From Bacteroides caccae (GTDB lineage Bacteria; Bacteroidota; Bacteroidia; Bacteroidales; Bacteroidaceae): 64,000 nucleotides of DNA. Position numbers and translations under genes: made by a program. Below, in pieces: positions 1 through 8,469 of this stretch. The stretch is taken from the NCBI RefSeq assembly GCF_002222615.2, contig NZ_CP022412.2, positions 2,232,001 to 2,296,000 of the forward strand. Reading direction: 5' to 3'. The notes beneath the pieces are model-generated. The model searched no databases. It was not told where the DNA came from and saw only the letters and a list, made by a program, of their open reading frames with translations. Numbering within the stretch: the stretch's first letter is position 1; each line of letters begins with the position of its first letter.

Positions 1-545
1 GTGGGAATGCCGGTGACACCGTTCACGCTCTTGGCGATGCGCCTTTCGGCTTCTTCCATTGTGTCCGCCATAAGGGTTTCCATGTCGCGGATGTGGGCGT
101 TGTGGCCGGATTCACCTTCGAGACGGTCGAGGAGGTTGTGGGCGTCTATGAGAGTGTCGTCGATGTCGATCGTCTCGTCCATGGCACAGATGAGCAGCTT
201 GTTGAAGCCGACAACCATTTCGCGTGCCAGGTATTTCTGGTGAATGATTTGCGCGTGATATTCGATATGTGCGGAGGAGGCGACTTTGCTGCTCAGTTGC
301 ACAATGGCATACGGTCCGCCTATCGCATCCAGATTTCCGCGACGGGCGAGTTCTTCCTTGACGGTCAGTATGTCGATCTTCTTGCCGGCATGATACATCG
401 CCATGAGGGCGGCGAAGATCAGTTGGTGGTGGTCGTCGTAGAACATTTCCGGGCGTAACTTGTCCGCTATGAGCGGCAACGCTTCCTGCTCTATCAGGCA
501 GGCGCCTATGACGGCTTCTTCGAGTTCGGGTGCATGTGGTTGCAT
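1..545 (-). CDS. DnaB-like replicative helicase, N-terminal part (runs off the window)
   Basis: Reading leftward from an ATG at 545, the frame stays open to the window edge and gives about 181 residues. The start (MQPHAPELEEAVIGACLIE) and the later FYDDHHQLIFAAL and SSAHIEYHAQII stretches match the helical N-terminal domain of DnaB-family hexameric helicases, which binds primase and loader. The RecA-like ATPase half lies outside the window, so activity cannot be judged. It follows the loader-like gene after 13 bases, so the two are probably co-transcribed. Given that partner and the DUF4248 gene upstream, it is more likely an accessory or prophage-type helicase than the chromosomal dnaB. Family call firm, role inferred. 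Confidence 0.85.
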   Translation of the reverse strand, partial: MQPHAPELEEAVIGACLIEQEALPLIADKLRPEMFYDDHHQLIFAALMAMYHAGKKIDILTVKEELARRGNLDAIGGPYAIVQLSSKVASSAHIEYHAQIIHQKYLAREMVVGFNKLLICAMDETIDIDDTLIDAHNLLDRLEGESGHNAHIRDMETLMADTMEEAERRIAKSVNGVTGIP

Positions 546-558
546 ATTCTTTGTCTTT

Positions 559-1179
559 TTAGTCCATATATTCGTTCAGAAAAGCCTTGTCTTTCAGGTA
601 AGTGGAAGCGTGGGCGATGAAGCGGGTGTCGTTGGTGTGGTAGTAGACGTCCTCGATGCGGTCTATTGCCAGTTGTTGTTCCTCGCGGGTGAGCTTGTTC
701 CATTCGCGGCGGCCGCGGGCGACGTTGACTTTCGGCTTTCGCATCACGGTGTGGTATTTGTCCCAGAAAAGGTCGAAGTCTGTGGAGATTTCTTCCTTTC
801 GGGCGTCTTTGGCTTCCGAAGGGATACGTCCGGTCCAAAGATCAAAGTTGGTGATACGGATATGGAGTATCTTTTCCTGATGAGGGATGAGGTCTATAAT
901 GCCTCCTTTGGCCAGTCGTTGAAAGAAACGGGTGGTTTTGGGGCGTGTCCAGCCGAAAATATTGCTCCAGTGGTGATAGCTGATAAGGGAGTCACCGCGT
1001 TTGCATAGAATGATTGTCCCGTTGATGTCGTATGGCACGTCGGAATAATTGGTGTGCGCCAGGATTTGGAGAAATGCTTCTGTCTCTCCGGCAGCGCCGT
1101 CGGTTGCTTGTCTGTTTAGTAATGCCCGGGGGATAGTGATGTAACCTTGTTTGAGAGATGATGTAGTTAATTGTTTCAT
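559..1179 (-). CDS. Phage-type helicase loader / replisome organizer-like protein
   Basis: 206 residues. The N-terminal half (about 1-115) looks like a winged-helix DNA-binding region: SYHHWSNIFGWTRPKTTRFFQRLAKGGIID has the alternation of a small replication-initiator wHTH. The C-terminal half carries FDLFWDKYHT, GRREWNKLTREEQQLAIDRIEDV and FIAHASTYLKDKAFLNE, the pattern typical of DnaD/phage O-like loader C-termini (F..FW..Y, W..L...E, FI.H..TYL). It sits directly upstream of the DnaB-like gene on the same strand, the expected place for a loader delivering that helicase to DNA. No secretion or membrane signals. Its upstream region holds a 22-bp-period palindrome array. Confidence 0.7.
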   Translation of the reverse strand: MKQLTTSSLKQGYITIPRALLNRQATDGAAGETEAFLQILAHTNYSDVPYDINGTIILCKRGDSLISYHHWSNIFGWTRPKTTRFFQRLAKGGIIDLIPHQEKILHIRITNFDLWTGRIPSEAKDARKEEISTDFDLFWDKYHTVMRKPKVNVARGRREWNKLTREEQQLAIDRIEDVYYHTNDTRFIAHASTYLKDKAFLNEYMD

Positions 1180-1373
1180 GAATTGAAATGGTTTATTGTT
1201 TTACACTCGTTGTTGAATGCGGTGTAAATATAAGGCGATATTTCCCGTCGGCAAAATAGCGTTGGACGCTGTTGGCGGATATGGACGGCGGTGTAGTATT
1301 TGGACGGAAAGAGCCGGTAATAAATTGTCGGTGTTGATAGGGAAGGAGAGAAAAACGAGGACTCTGCCCGGTT

Positions 1374-1480
1374 AAGGCAGAACCTTCGTTTCAGTGAAAC
1401 AGAGCCTTCATTTCGGTGAAACAGAGGCTCTGTTTAGGGGAAATAGAGCCTTTGTTTTGGGAAAATAGAGGCTCTGTTTT
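1374..1480. repeat. 22-bp-period palindromic repeat array 1
   Basis: Five units start at 1374, 1396, 1418, 1440 and 1462, exactly 22 bp apart. Each is a 19-bp imperfect palindrome followed by 3 bp; the clearest half-sites are GAAACAGAG and CTCTGTTT in the unit at 1418. A weaker sixth unit may start at 1352. The array lies in the 479-bp gap between the loader-like gene (start 1179) and the DUF4248 gene (end 1659). I see no convincing gene in that gap: a 66-codon frame at 1391-1591 is mostly repeat translated. A related array with the same period is at 25965-26111. Confidence 0.8.
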
Positions 1481-1658
1481 CGGGGCTGTGACCGTGCCAC
1501 CAACCGTGCCGCCCTCTTTGTGATGATAACCGTTTGTATATGAGGGTTTTGCACGGGTGCTGAAAAACGGGGCGTGCCACGAACCGTGCATATATAAATA
1601 AAAATATATATTATTCTATATTATATAGTTCGCTCAACTCATTTTTTCCGTGTTTTGC

Positions 1659-1955
1659 CTACTTCTGGTTTTCCGGTGTTTCGTCATGACCGCGCAGCTT
1701 AATCTCGGGAGGTCCCCAGGTGGTGAAAAGTATGCACTGTTGTTTGGGGCTGAGGCGTGCGGTCTTGTGGGTGTAGTGCGTAGGCTTTAAGTCCGCGAGC
1801 AATTGCGCGTCGTTCTCTATGTCATGGCGCATTCTTTTGATTGCAGCGTCAGTGCTGGTGTACTCCGGAAAGTATTCTACTGCTGCTATGGAGAAAGATT
1901 TGAAACCTTTAATACTCCATTCGTCCTCATCGTCAATCTCTTTGACTTTTTTCAT
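1659..1955 (-). CDS. DUF4248 family protein
   Basis: 98 residues. The core SFSIAAVEYFPEYTSTDAAIKRMRHDIE followed by RLSPKQQCILFTTWGPP fits DUF4248, a small Bacteroidetes family of unknown function often found beside HU-like, amidase or replication-type genes in accessory modules. The two helices around residues 20-50 and 68-85 could bind DNA, but this is inference. It is transcribed toward the loader and helicase genes across a 479-bp gap, and has its own TAnnTTTG box upstream at 2008-2015. Confidence 0.65.
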   Translation of the reverse strand: MKKVKEIDDEDEWSIKGFKSFSIAAVEYFPEYTSTDAAIKRMRHDIENDAQLLADLKPTHYTHKTARLSPKQQCILFTTWGPPEIKLRGHDETPENQK

Positions 1956-2007
1956 ATTTGTAAAAATTAATATTTAATTAGTTGGTGTGATTCTCTTTGA
2001 ATCCCTG

Positions 2008-2015
2008 CAAAGGTA
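2008..2015 (-). promoter_or_regulatory. Bacteroides -7 box upstream of the DUF4248 gene
   Basis: On the minus strand the sequence reads TACCTTTG, a full match to TAnnTTTG, 53 bases before the start at 1955. I see no clear -33 TTTG. The adjacent stretch 2016-2200 is very AT-rich and holds nothing else I recognise. Confidence 0.5.
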
Positions 2016-2200
2016 GTTAAAAAATAATTGTTGTGATAAAATTATAAATATATTTTGCTTTGTATAATATATAATGTAATAATTTATGTATTTATTATTT
2101 TTCTTTTTGAAGCATAGCTTCCCGCCTCTTAATTTTTGACTTATTTTGTACTTATATATTTGCTAAATTTTTTTTTCTGCCGGTTTCTCAAATTAAATTG

Positions 2201-2208
2201 TATATTTG
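2201..2208 (+). promoter_or_regulatory. Bacteroides -7 box for the radical SAM/DUF4130 operon
   Basis: TATATTTG matches TAnnTTTG. Transcription would begin near 2215, so the upstream ATG at 2206 cannot be the usual start and the ATG at 2254 is favoured. Confidence 0.5.
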
Positions 2209-2253
2209 CGAAAGAATCGGAGAAGTAATCAGAAGAACCGAAAAAAGGGGGTC

Positions 2254-3522
2254 ATGAACGAAAATGTCTTAGCTAAATTGAAGATACTGGCGGAGTCTGC
2301 CAAGTATGATGTTTCCTGTTCTTCCAGTGGCACAGTGCGTTCCAATAAACCGGGAATGCTGGGCAACACGGTGGGAGGCTGGGGGATATGCCACAGTTTT
2401 GCCGAGGACGGGCGATGCATCTCATTGCTGAAAATCATGCTTACCAATTATTGTATCTACGATTGTGCCTACTGCGTGAACCGCCGCAGTAACGACCTCC
2501 CGCGCGCCACGTTTTCCGTCTCGGAACTGGTAGAGCTGACTATGGAGTTTTATCGTCGCAATTATATCGAAGGCCTGTTCCTCAGTTCCGGCGTTGTCCG
2601 CAATCCGGACTATACCATGGAACGGCTCGTGCGTGTCGCCAAAGACTTGCGCCTGGTGCACCGCTTCAACGGGTATATCCACCTGAAAAGCATTCCCGGT
2701 GCCAGTCGCGAACTGGTAAACGAAGCCGGACTTTACGCCGACCGTCTCAGCGTCAACGTAGAAATCCCCAAAGAAGAAAACCTGAAACTGCTTGCACCGG
2801 AGAAGGATCATAAAAGCGTTTTCGCCCCGATGAAATACATCCAGCAGGGAGTATTGGAAAGTAAGGAGGAACGGCAGAAGTTCCGCCATGCTCCGCGCTT
2901 TGCGCCTGCGGGACAGAGCACGCAGATGATCGTAGGAGCGACCTCCGAATCGGATAAGGATATTCTTTTCCTCTCGTCGGCACTCTACGGGCGCCCGACG
3001 ATGAAGCGTGTCTACTATTCCGGATACGTCTCCGTAAATACGTATGACAAGCGTCTTCCGGCATTGAAGCAGCCGCCTCTCGTGCGTGAAAACCGTCTCT
3101 ACCAGGCGGACTGGCTGCTGCGTTTCTATCAGTTTAAAGTAGATGAGATAGTGGATGATGCGTATCCCGATCTCGACCTCGAAATAGATCCGAAACTCTC
3201 GTGGGCGTTGCGTCATCCGGAGCAGTTCCCGGTCGATATCAACAAGGCGGATTACGAAATGCTCCTCCGTGTGCCCGGCATCGGTGTGAAATCGGCGAAG
3301 CTGATTGTCGCTTCCCGCCGTTTCTCGCGACTGGGATTTTATGAATTGAAGAAGATCGGAGTGGTGATGAAGAAGGCACAGTATTTCATTACGTGCAAGG
3401 AACTGCCTCTCCAAATGGCGACCGTGAACGAGCTTTCGCCGCAACGGGTACGCAGTCTGTTGCTGCCGAAGCCGAAAAAGAAGGTGGATGAACGGCAACT
3501 GTTACTTGATTTTGGCGAATGA
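2254..3522 (+). CDS. Putative DNA modification/repair radical SAM protein (TIGR03916-like)
   Basis: 422 residues from the ATG at 2254, preceded by an A/G-rich ribosome-binding stretch; an in-frame ATG at 2206 overlaps the -7 box. The radical SAM cluster motif is CIYDCAYC (C-x3-C-x2-C). Near the C-terminus VDINKADYEMLLRVPGIGVKSAKLIV is a helix-hairpin-helix DNA-binding motif, so the enzyme probably acts on DNA. The family (rSAM_link_UDG) is known for its linkage to a uracil-DNA-glycosylase-related partner; the partner gene here is the next one, 14 bases downstream. The reaction is not established. Cytoplasmic; no odd features. Confidence 0.88.
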   Translation: MNENVLAKLKILAESAKYDVSCSSSGTVRSNKPGMLGNTVGGWGICHSFAEDGRCISLLKIMLTNYCIYDCAYCVNRRSNDLPRATFSVSELVELTMEFYRRNYIEGLFLSSGVVRNPDYTMERLVRVAKDLRLVHRFNGYIHLKSIPGASRELVNEAGLYADRLSVNVEIPKEENLKLLAPEKDHKSVFAPMKYIQQGVLESKEERQKFRHAPRFAPAGQSTQMIVGATSESDKDILFLSSALYGRPTMKRVYYSGYVSVNTYDKRLPALKQPPLVRENRLYQADWLLRFYQFKVDEIVDDAYPDLDLEIDPKLSWALRHPEQFPVDINKADYEMLLRVPGIGVKSAKLIVASRRFSRLGFYELKKIGVVMKKAQYFITCKELPLQMATVNELSPQRVRSLLLPKPKKKVDERQLLLDFGE

Positions 3523-3536
3523 ATTGAACTTTGCGA

Positions 3537-4340
3537 ATGAATGTCTACCTCTACGATAAAACCTTCGACGGTCTGCTGACGGCTGTTTTCGACGCTTACT
3601 TCCGCAAGACCTTTCCCGATGCGCTGCTGTCGGAAGGAGACGCTTTGCCGTTATTCTGTGACGATCTGCACACCGTAGTCACTGACGAGGAGAAGGCGGC
3701 GCGTGTGTGGCGGGGATTGCAGAAGAAGGTTTCGTCTTCCGCGCTTGGCTGTCTCACGCAGAGTTGGCTGTCGGAGCTTCCGGAGGTCGGTATTCTTATT
3801 TTCCGTTATATCCGCAAGGCGATTGATGCGCCGCGCTCTATCGAAACGAATTTTGCCGATCCGGACGTCCTCCGGCTTGCACAGATTTGGAAGAAGGTGG
3901 ACGGTGAGCGTGTGCATATAATGCAGTTTGTCCGTTTTCAGAAGGCGGCGGACGGCACGTTTTTCGCGGCTTTCGAACCGCAGTATAATGCTCTGCCGCT
4001 TACGGTGCAGCATTTCAAAGACCGCTTTGCCAATCAGAAGTGGATTATTTATGATATGAAACGCCGCTACGGTTTTTATTATGATTTGCAGGAGGTGACG
4101 CTGATTTCCTTCGATGACGACAGCCGCGAAGCTCACCTGATAACGGGAATGCTGGACGAGAGCCTTATGGATAAGGATGAAAAACTTTTCCAGCAACTTT
4201 GGAAAACGTACTTCAAGGCTATCTGCATCAAGGAACGTATGAATCCGAGAAAGCACAAGCAGGATATGCCTGTCCGGTACTGGAAGTATTTGACGGAGAA
4301 ACAAAAAGTTGTACCTTTGCAGATCAAAACGGATTTTTAA
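3537..4340 (+). CDS. TIGR03915/DUF4130 DNA metabolism protein, partner of the radical SAM gene
   Basis: 267 residues from the ATG at 3537; a TTG six bases earlier is less likely. It opens MNVYLYDKTFDGLLTAVFDAY, typical of the 'SAM_7_link' DUF4130 family, and the C-terminal half (PLTVQHFKDRFANQKWIIYDMKRRYG) is the DUF4130 core. In related genomes this domain is found alone or fused to a UDG-family domain, always next to the radical SAM protein. A joint role in repairing or removing a modified base is inferred from that linkage. Co-transcribed with the gene above. Confidence 0.85.
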   Translation: MNVYLYDKTFDGLLTAVFDAYFRKTFPDALLSEGDALPLFCDDLHTVVTDEEKAARVWRGLQKKVSSSALGCLTQSWLSELPEVGILIFRYIRKAIDAPRSIETNFADPDVLRLAQIWKKVDGERVHIMQFVRFQKAADGTFFAAFEPQYNALPLTVQHFKDRFANQKWIIYDMKRRYGFYYDLQEVTLISFDDDSREAHLITGMLDESLMDKDEKLFQQLWKTYFKAICIKERMNPRKHKQDMPVRYWKYLTEKQKVVPLQIKTDF

Positions 4341-4359
4341 CCCTGTGAGTAAGAGAAGG

Positions 4360-4728
4360 ATGAAGAAAAGGATATTTTACATTATCAGCTTTCTGGTAAT
4401 ATTTTGTATAGAGGTATTGATAGCTTTGTACGTATGTGATAATTTTGTCCGTCCTTACATTGGAGATGTACTGGTGGTTGTGCTTGTGTATAGTTTTGTC
4501 CGTATATTTCTGCCAACGGGGATTCCGAGAATGCCGTTCTATGTATTTCTTTTTGCCTGCTTTATAGAAGTGATGCAATACTTTCAGTTGGTGGAAACTT
4601 TAGGGATTACGAACCGGGCGGCAAAAATTATTCTCGGATCTACGTTCGATTGGAAAGACATTGCCTGCTATGCGGTGGGTTGCGTTCTGATTTTCTTGTT
4701 CGAGCGTATTTGTCAAAAGAGTTTATAA
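4360..4728 (+). CDS. DUF2809 family small membrane protein
   Basis: 122 residues from the ATG at 4360, with AGAGAAGG just upstream; a longer frame from 4309 overlaps the previous gene and is rejected. Four hydrophobic segments cover most of the chain: near 4-24, 31-49, 53-71 and 96-116. The motif YFQLVETLGITNRAAKIILGSTFDWKDI before the last helix is characteristic of DUF2809. An inner-membrane protein of unknown function. It follows the DUF4130 gene after 19 bases and may share its transcript. Confidence 0.75.
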   Translation: MKKRIFYIISFLVIFCIEVLIALYVCDNFVRPYIGDVLVVVLVYSFVRIFLPTGIPRMPFYVFLFACFIEVMQYFQLVETLGITNRAAKIILGSTFDWKDIACYAVGCVLIFLFERICQKSL

Positions 4729-4750
4729 TAACAGGTCTTTTATAAAGAAA

Positions 4751-4954
4751 TAAGAGACTGTTTAACAAGTCGGTAGTATCTTCCATTCCCCTCCTTCGGA
4801 GAAGGAGGGGTGGCTGAAAGCCGGGGTGGTAGGTGGATACACAATGCTGATAATAATGGACTTACGCATTCACCTACCACCTCCCCCTACGGGTACTCCT
4901 CCTTCCTGAAGGAGGAGAGTTTTAGATACTGTCGACTTGTTAGTCAGCCTCTTA
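4751..4954 (+). repeat. MITE-like repeat, copy 1 (about 204 bp with terminal inverted repeats)
   Basis: The ends form imperfect inverted repeats of about 30 bp: TAAGAGACTG at the left and CCTCTTA at the right, with matching AACAAGTCG and CGACTTGTT inside. The middle contains hairpins (CCCCTCCTTCGG...AAGGAGGGG) and an inner pair GGTGGTAGGTG/CACCTACCACC. Positions 4775-4917 recur almost unchanged, in inverted orientation, at 8470-8612. No coding capacity. The structure suggests a non-autonomous mobile element, but no transposase is in the window. Confidence 0.75.
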
Positions 4955-4969
4955 TATTTGTTTTATTTT

Positions 4970-7471
4970 CTACTTGCTTTCAATATTCAACACACCCTTC
5001 GCCAATCCTTTTCCGGTAGCTTCCAGTGTGATCTTTCCCGGCTTGTCCGAAGAAGAAACGATTGCGGTCATCATTCCGCTGAATACCTTCATCTTCGGGG
5101 TCTGGAACGATTCGAGTGAAGCCGGGTTTCCGTTGGCTCCTGCGCGGTAAGTTCCTGCGCCTTTCACTTTGAAGCTGATAGTGTTATCCGCCAGCGGACA
5201 GAGATTACCGTCCTTGTCTACTACTCTGACGGTGACGAATGACAAGTCTTTTCCGTCGGCTTTGATTTGCGAGCGGTCCGCTATCAGTTCGATATGATGC
5301 GGTTTTCCTGCGGTATGCATTTCCTTTTCGGCAACGGGCTTGCCGTCTTTGTCGTAAGCGACCACTTTGACAGTCCCCGGTTCATATTTCGTATTCATCC
5401 ACATCAGGCGGTAACGTTGCTGACGTTTGAGATTTGCTGTTGAAACAGAGTCGGCACTGTTGTCAATCGTTACGGAGAGGTCCTTGGTACGTTTGCCCTG
5501 GCTCTTACCGTTGATAAACAGCTCGGCAGACGGGTAGTTCGTGTAGACAAATACCGGGACTACTTCGCCTTCGTGTCCTTCCCAGTTCCAGTGCGGGAGG
5601 ATGTGGAGAGTTTCCACGTCCTTGTTCCAGTGACTGCGGTAGAGGTAATAGCGGTCTTTGGGCAGTCCGGCAAGGTCGATGATACCGAACAGGGACGAGT
5701 GGCTGGGCCAGTCGGTGTAGTACGGTGTCGGTTCACCCAGATAATCGAAGCCGGTCCATACAAATTCCCCGATGCAGTAGGGGAGGTCTTCGTGCTGGAT
5801 AAAGTCGTCTTCGGGCAGGTTAGACCAACCGCAATGCTCTACGTCGTATGACGAAGCCTGATGATCGGGATACTTCTGCATCGAACGTCGGGCGACAGGC
5901 AACTTGTACACGCCGCGTGAACTGACTGTGGAAGCTGTCTCACTCCCCAGGATAATCTGTTGCGGGAGCTTCTTGTAATTCGTCCGGTACTTGTGCGGAC
6001 GGTAATTGAATCCGGCTACATCCATTACGGCAGCCATATTATTATTCACCACTGCGTCCGGAGCATCCATGCCTTGAGTGACGGGGCGGGTGGGATCTTC
6101 GCGGTGACAGATGTCTTGCAGGAAGCGGGACAACTTCGGTCCGCGGTCACCGTTCCACTGGTCGGGAACCTCGTTGCCGATGCACCACATCACGACACTG
6201 GGATTGTTGCGGAACTGGTGAATCAGGTTCACCAAGTCTTTTTCCGCCCATTCGTCAAATATCTTATGATAACCGTTCTGCAATTTGGCTGCTTTCCATT
6301 CGTCGAACGATTCGGACATAATCATCATACCCATTTCGTCGCACGCACGGATCAGTTCGGGAGCCGGCATATTGTGGGAAGTGCGGATAGCGTTACAACC
6401 CATATCTTTCAGGATGCGTATCTGGCGGCGGATCCCTGCTTCGTTGGCAATGCCGCCCAACGGGCCGAGGTCGTGATGATTGCACACCCCTTTAAATGTG
6501 GTACGTTCACCGTTCAGATAGAATCCCTTGTTCGGGATGATTTCGATAGAACGGATACCGAAAGGCGTGGTATATTCGTCTTTCAGCGTATTGCCTTCAT
6601 ACACTTTGGACACTGCAGAATAGAGCGCCGGAGAATCGGGCGACCAGAGTGCAGGGTTGTCTACCACGAAATGTTGGTTGAATATTTTTTCGTCGTATTT
6701 CGTACCCTGTTGTTCGTCGGAAGCTACCACTTTGCCGTCGGGAGCTTTCAGTTCGGTCACGATGCGATAGTCGGTGAACGCCTTGCCCGAAGGGATGTCG
6801 AGACGTGTTTTCAGGTTGACTCTGGCGAAATCCTTCTTTACGACAGGCGTGGTGAGCTGCGTCCCCCATGTCGGGATATGGGCGTCTTCGTTAATCACCA
6901 GATGAACGTTGCGGTATAGGCCTGCGCCCGGATACCAGCGTGAAGATTCGGTTTCGTTTTCCAGACGGACGGCCAAGGTGTTCTGTTCGCCCGCTTTTAA
7001 ATAAGGAGTGGCGTCGATGTGGAACGAATTGTAGCCGTAAGGCCAGAAGCCGGCTTCCTGTCCGTTGATGTAGACACGGGCGTGGCTCATGGCGCCGTCG
7101 AAGATGAGGGTTGCTTTCTTGCCGGAAGAAAATGCCGGGGCTTCAAAGTTCAGGCGATACCAGCCTACACCGACAAAGGGAAGTCCGCCCGTGCGTCCTG
7201 CGTGTTCCAGTGCTTCCTTCTGCCCGTCCTGGGTGATAGCGACTTTCTGTTTGTCATTTTCGATACTGAAAGGACCGTAGATAGCCCAGTCGTGCGGGAC
7301 GGTGACGGATTGCCATTTGGTGTCGTCGTACGTCTGCTGACTGAAGTCCTTGCTGTCTTCTCGTGTAAACTTCCAGCCTTTTTCAAAGGTCTGTTCCGTA
7401 CGCACTTGCGCGAAGGTTAATGTCGGTAGAGCTACTAATAGAGCTGCTGCGATTTTAAGATGTTTATTCAT
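4970..7471 (-). CDS. Secreted glycoside hydrolase family 2 beta-galactosidase-like enzyme
   Basis: 833 residues from the ATG at 7471; the open frame extends upstream to 7639 but would overlap the channel gene. Residues 1-21 form a signal peptide ending TFA-Q, so it is exported, probably to the periplasm. The order is GH2 sugar-binding domain (about 25-195), immunoglobulin-like domain (205-305), TIM barrel (310-590), then further beta-sandwich domains. E434 in CIGNEVPD is the expected acid/base and E511 in LGSETAS the nucleophile. GH2 also includes glucuronidases and mannosidases, so the substrate is inferred. It stands outside any visible susC/susD locus and is bracketed, with the channel gene, by inverted repeats. 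Confidence 0.88.
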   Translation of the reverse strand: MNKHLKIAAALLVALPTLTFAQVRTEQTFEKGWKFTREDSKDFSQQTYDDTKWQSVTVPHDWAIYGPFSIENDKQKVAITQDGQKEALEHAGRTGGLPFVGVGWYRLNFEAPAFSSGKKATLIFDGAMSHARVYINGQEAGFWPYGYNSFHIDATPYLKAGEQNTLAVRLENETESSRWYPGAGLYRNVHLVINEDAHIPTWGTQLTTPVVKKDFARVNLKTRLDIPSGKAFTDYRIVTELKAPDGKVVASDEQQGTKYDEKIFNQHFVVDNPALWSPDSPALYSAVSKVYEGNTLKDEYTTPFGIRSIEIIPNKGFYLNGERTTFKGVCNHHDLGPLGGIANEAGIRRQIRILKDMGCNAIRTSHNMPAPELIRACDEMGMMIMSESFDEWKAAKLQNGYHKIFDEWAEKDLVNLIHQFRNNPSVVMWCIGNEVPDQWNGDRGPKLSRFLQDICHREDPTRPVTQGMDAPDAVVNNNMAAVMDVAGFNYRPHKYRTNYKKLPQQIILGSETASTVSSRGVYKLPVARRSMQKYPDHQASSYDVEHCGWSNLPEDDFIQHEDLPYCIGEFVWTGFDYLGEPTPYYTDWPSHSSLFGIIDLAGLPKDRYYLYRSHWNKDVETLHILPHWNWEGHEGEVVPVFVYTNYPSAELFINGKSQGKRTKDLSVTIDNSADSVSTANLKRQQRYRLMWMNTKYEPGTVKVVAYDKDGKPVAEKEMHTAGKPHHIELIADRSQIKADGKDLSFVTVRVVDKDGNLCPLADNTISFKVKGAGTYRAGANGNPASLESFQTPKMKVFSGMMTAIVSSSDKPGKITLEATGKGLAKGVLNIESK

Positions 7472-7512
7472 AAATATAGGGGGTAAAGATTGTTTTTCAT
7501 TTCTGTTTTGAG

Positions 7513-8406
7513 CTATGTGTTGTCTTTGGCTTCGTCTTCGGGTTTTACTTGCATTTCGTCTTTCGGATTCAGACTGCTGCCGCAGTATTTGCAAAACCCG
7601 GCATTGTCCTCGTGTCCGGAGCGGTGGCAGTGGGGGCATTCCTTGTCCCTTCTGCGTTTATAGTCTTTCATCATGGAGGCCGAAACGATTCCTGTCGGTA
7701 CGGCGATGATCGTATAGCCGATAAGCATCACGCAGGCGGAAAGGAACTTTCCGAATCCGGTGACCGGGGTGATGTCGCCATAGCCTACGGTGGTCATGGT
7801 GACGATTGCCCAGTAGATACTGTTCGGGATGTTGTTGAACTGGGAATCGGGCTGCGTGCCCTCTATCATGTACATCAACGTTCCGATCGAAGTCACCAGA
7901 ATGACGACGAACAGGAAAAAGACGGCTATCTTCTTGCTGCTTTCGCGCAGGGCGGTGAGTAGCCGTTCGCCTTCGTTCAGGAAGTTGAACAGCTTGAATA
8001 CGCGGAATACGCGTATTAGACGGAAAGCGCGGATGATGAGCAGGTAACGTGCGCCGGGGAAAAGCAGGCCGATATAGAGCGGGAGGGTAGCCAGCAGGTC
8101 TACAATGCCGAAGAAACTGAATATGTATTTCCGTGGGCGGGGCGAACAGTAAATGCGTGTCAGGTATTCGAAAGTGAAGAAAGCGGTGAAAAGATATTCC
8201 ATAATGACGAACGGAGTCGTCAGGTAGGAGGGGATGCTTTTCAGGCTTTCGATGATAACGAGCAATACACTGACCAGGATACAACCGATAAGAACCACGT
8301 CGAACAACTTCCCCGCAGGGGTGTCCGATTCGAAGATGATGACGTATAGTTTTCGTTTCAACTTCTCGTCATGCAGGAAATCGCGGATTCTTTCTTTCAG
8401 TTTCAT
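7513..8406 (-). CDS. Voltage-gated potassium channel-like ion transporter with C-terminal zinc ribbon
   Basis: 297 residues. Six transmembrane segments lie between about residues 34 and 240. S4 carries the regular arginines of a voltage sensor (RAFRLIRVFRVFKLF, 126-140), and the pore has the potassium selectivity filter TTVGYGD at 205-211. After the last helix comes a cytoplasmic tail with CPHC and CKYC (about 257-275), a zinc-ribbon pair, then an acidic end. The Kv-type fold predicts an inner-membrane K+ channel; gating has not been shown. It lies upstream of the GH2 gene with a 41-base gap, so they may be co-transcribed. Confidence 0.88.
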   Translation of the reverse strand: MKLKERIRDFLHDEKLKRKLYVIIFESDTPAGKLFDVVLIGCILVSVLLVIIESLKSIPSYLTTPFVIMEYLFTAFFTFEYLTRIYCSPRPRKYIFSFFGIVDLLATLPLYIGLLFPGARYLLIIRAFRLIRVFRVFKLFNFLNEGERLLTALRESSKKIAVFFLFVVILVTSIGTLMYMIEGTQPDSQFNNIPNSIYWAIVTMTTVGYGDITPVTGFGKFLSACVMLIGYTIIAVPTGIVSASMMKDYKRRRDKECPHCHRSGHEDNAGFCKYCGSSLNPKDEMQVKPEDEAKDNT

Positions 8407-8469
8407 ATATGTATAATGGTAAATAATAAATTAAGGAACTCACTTCTAGAAGTCGGTGCTATCCTGATT

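Noticed and set aside
1391..1591. A 66-codon minus-strand frame across palindrome array 1
   Set aside because: More than half of it is translated repeat sequence, and the period of 22 is not a multiple of three.
2422..3498. A 358-codon frame antisense to the radical SAM gene
   Set aside because: It lies wholly opposite a well-supported family member and shows no recognisable domain; similar long antisense frames oppose the GH2 gene (5960-6919) and the SDR-lipocalin gene (11260-12072).
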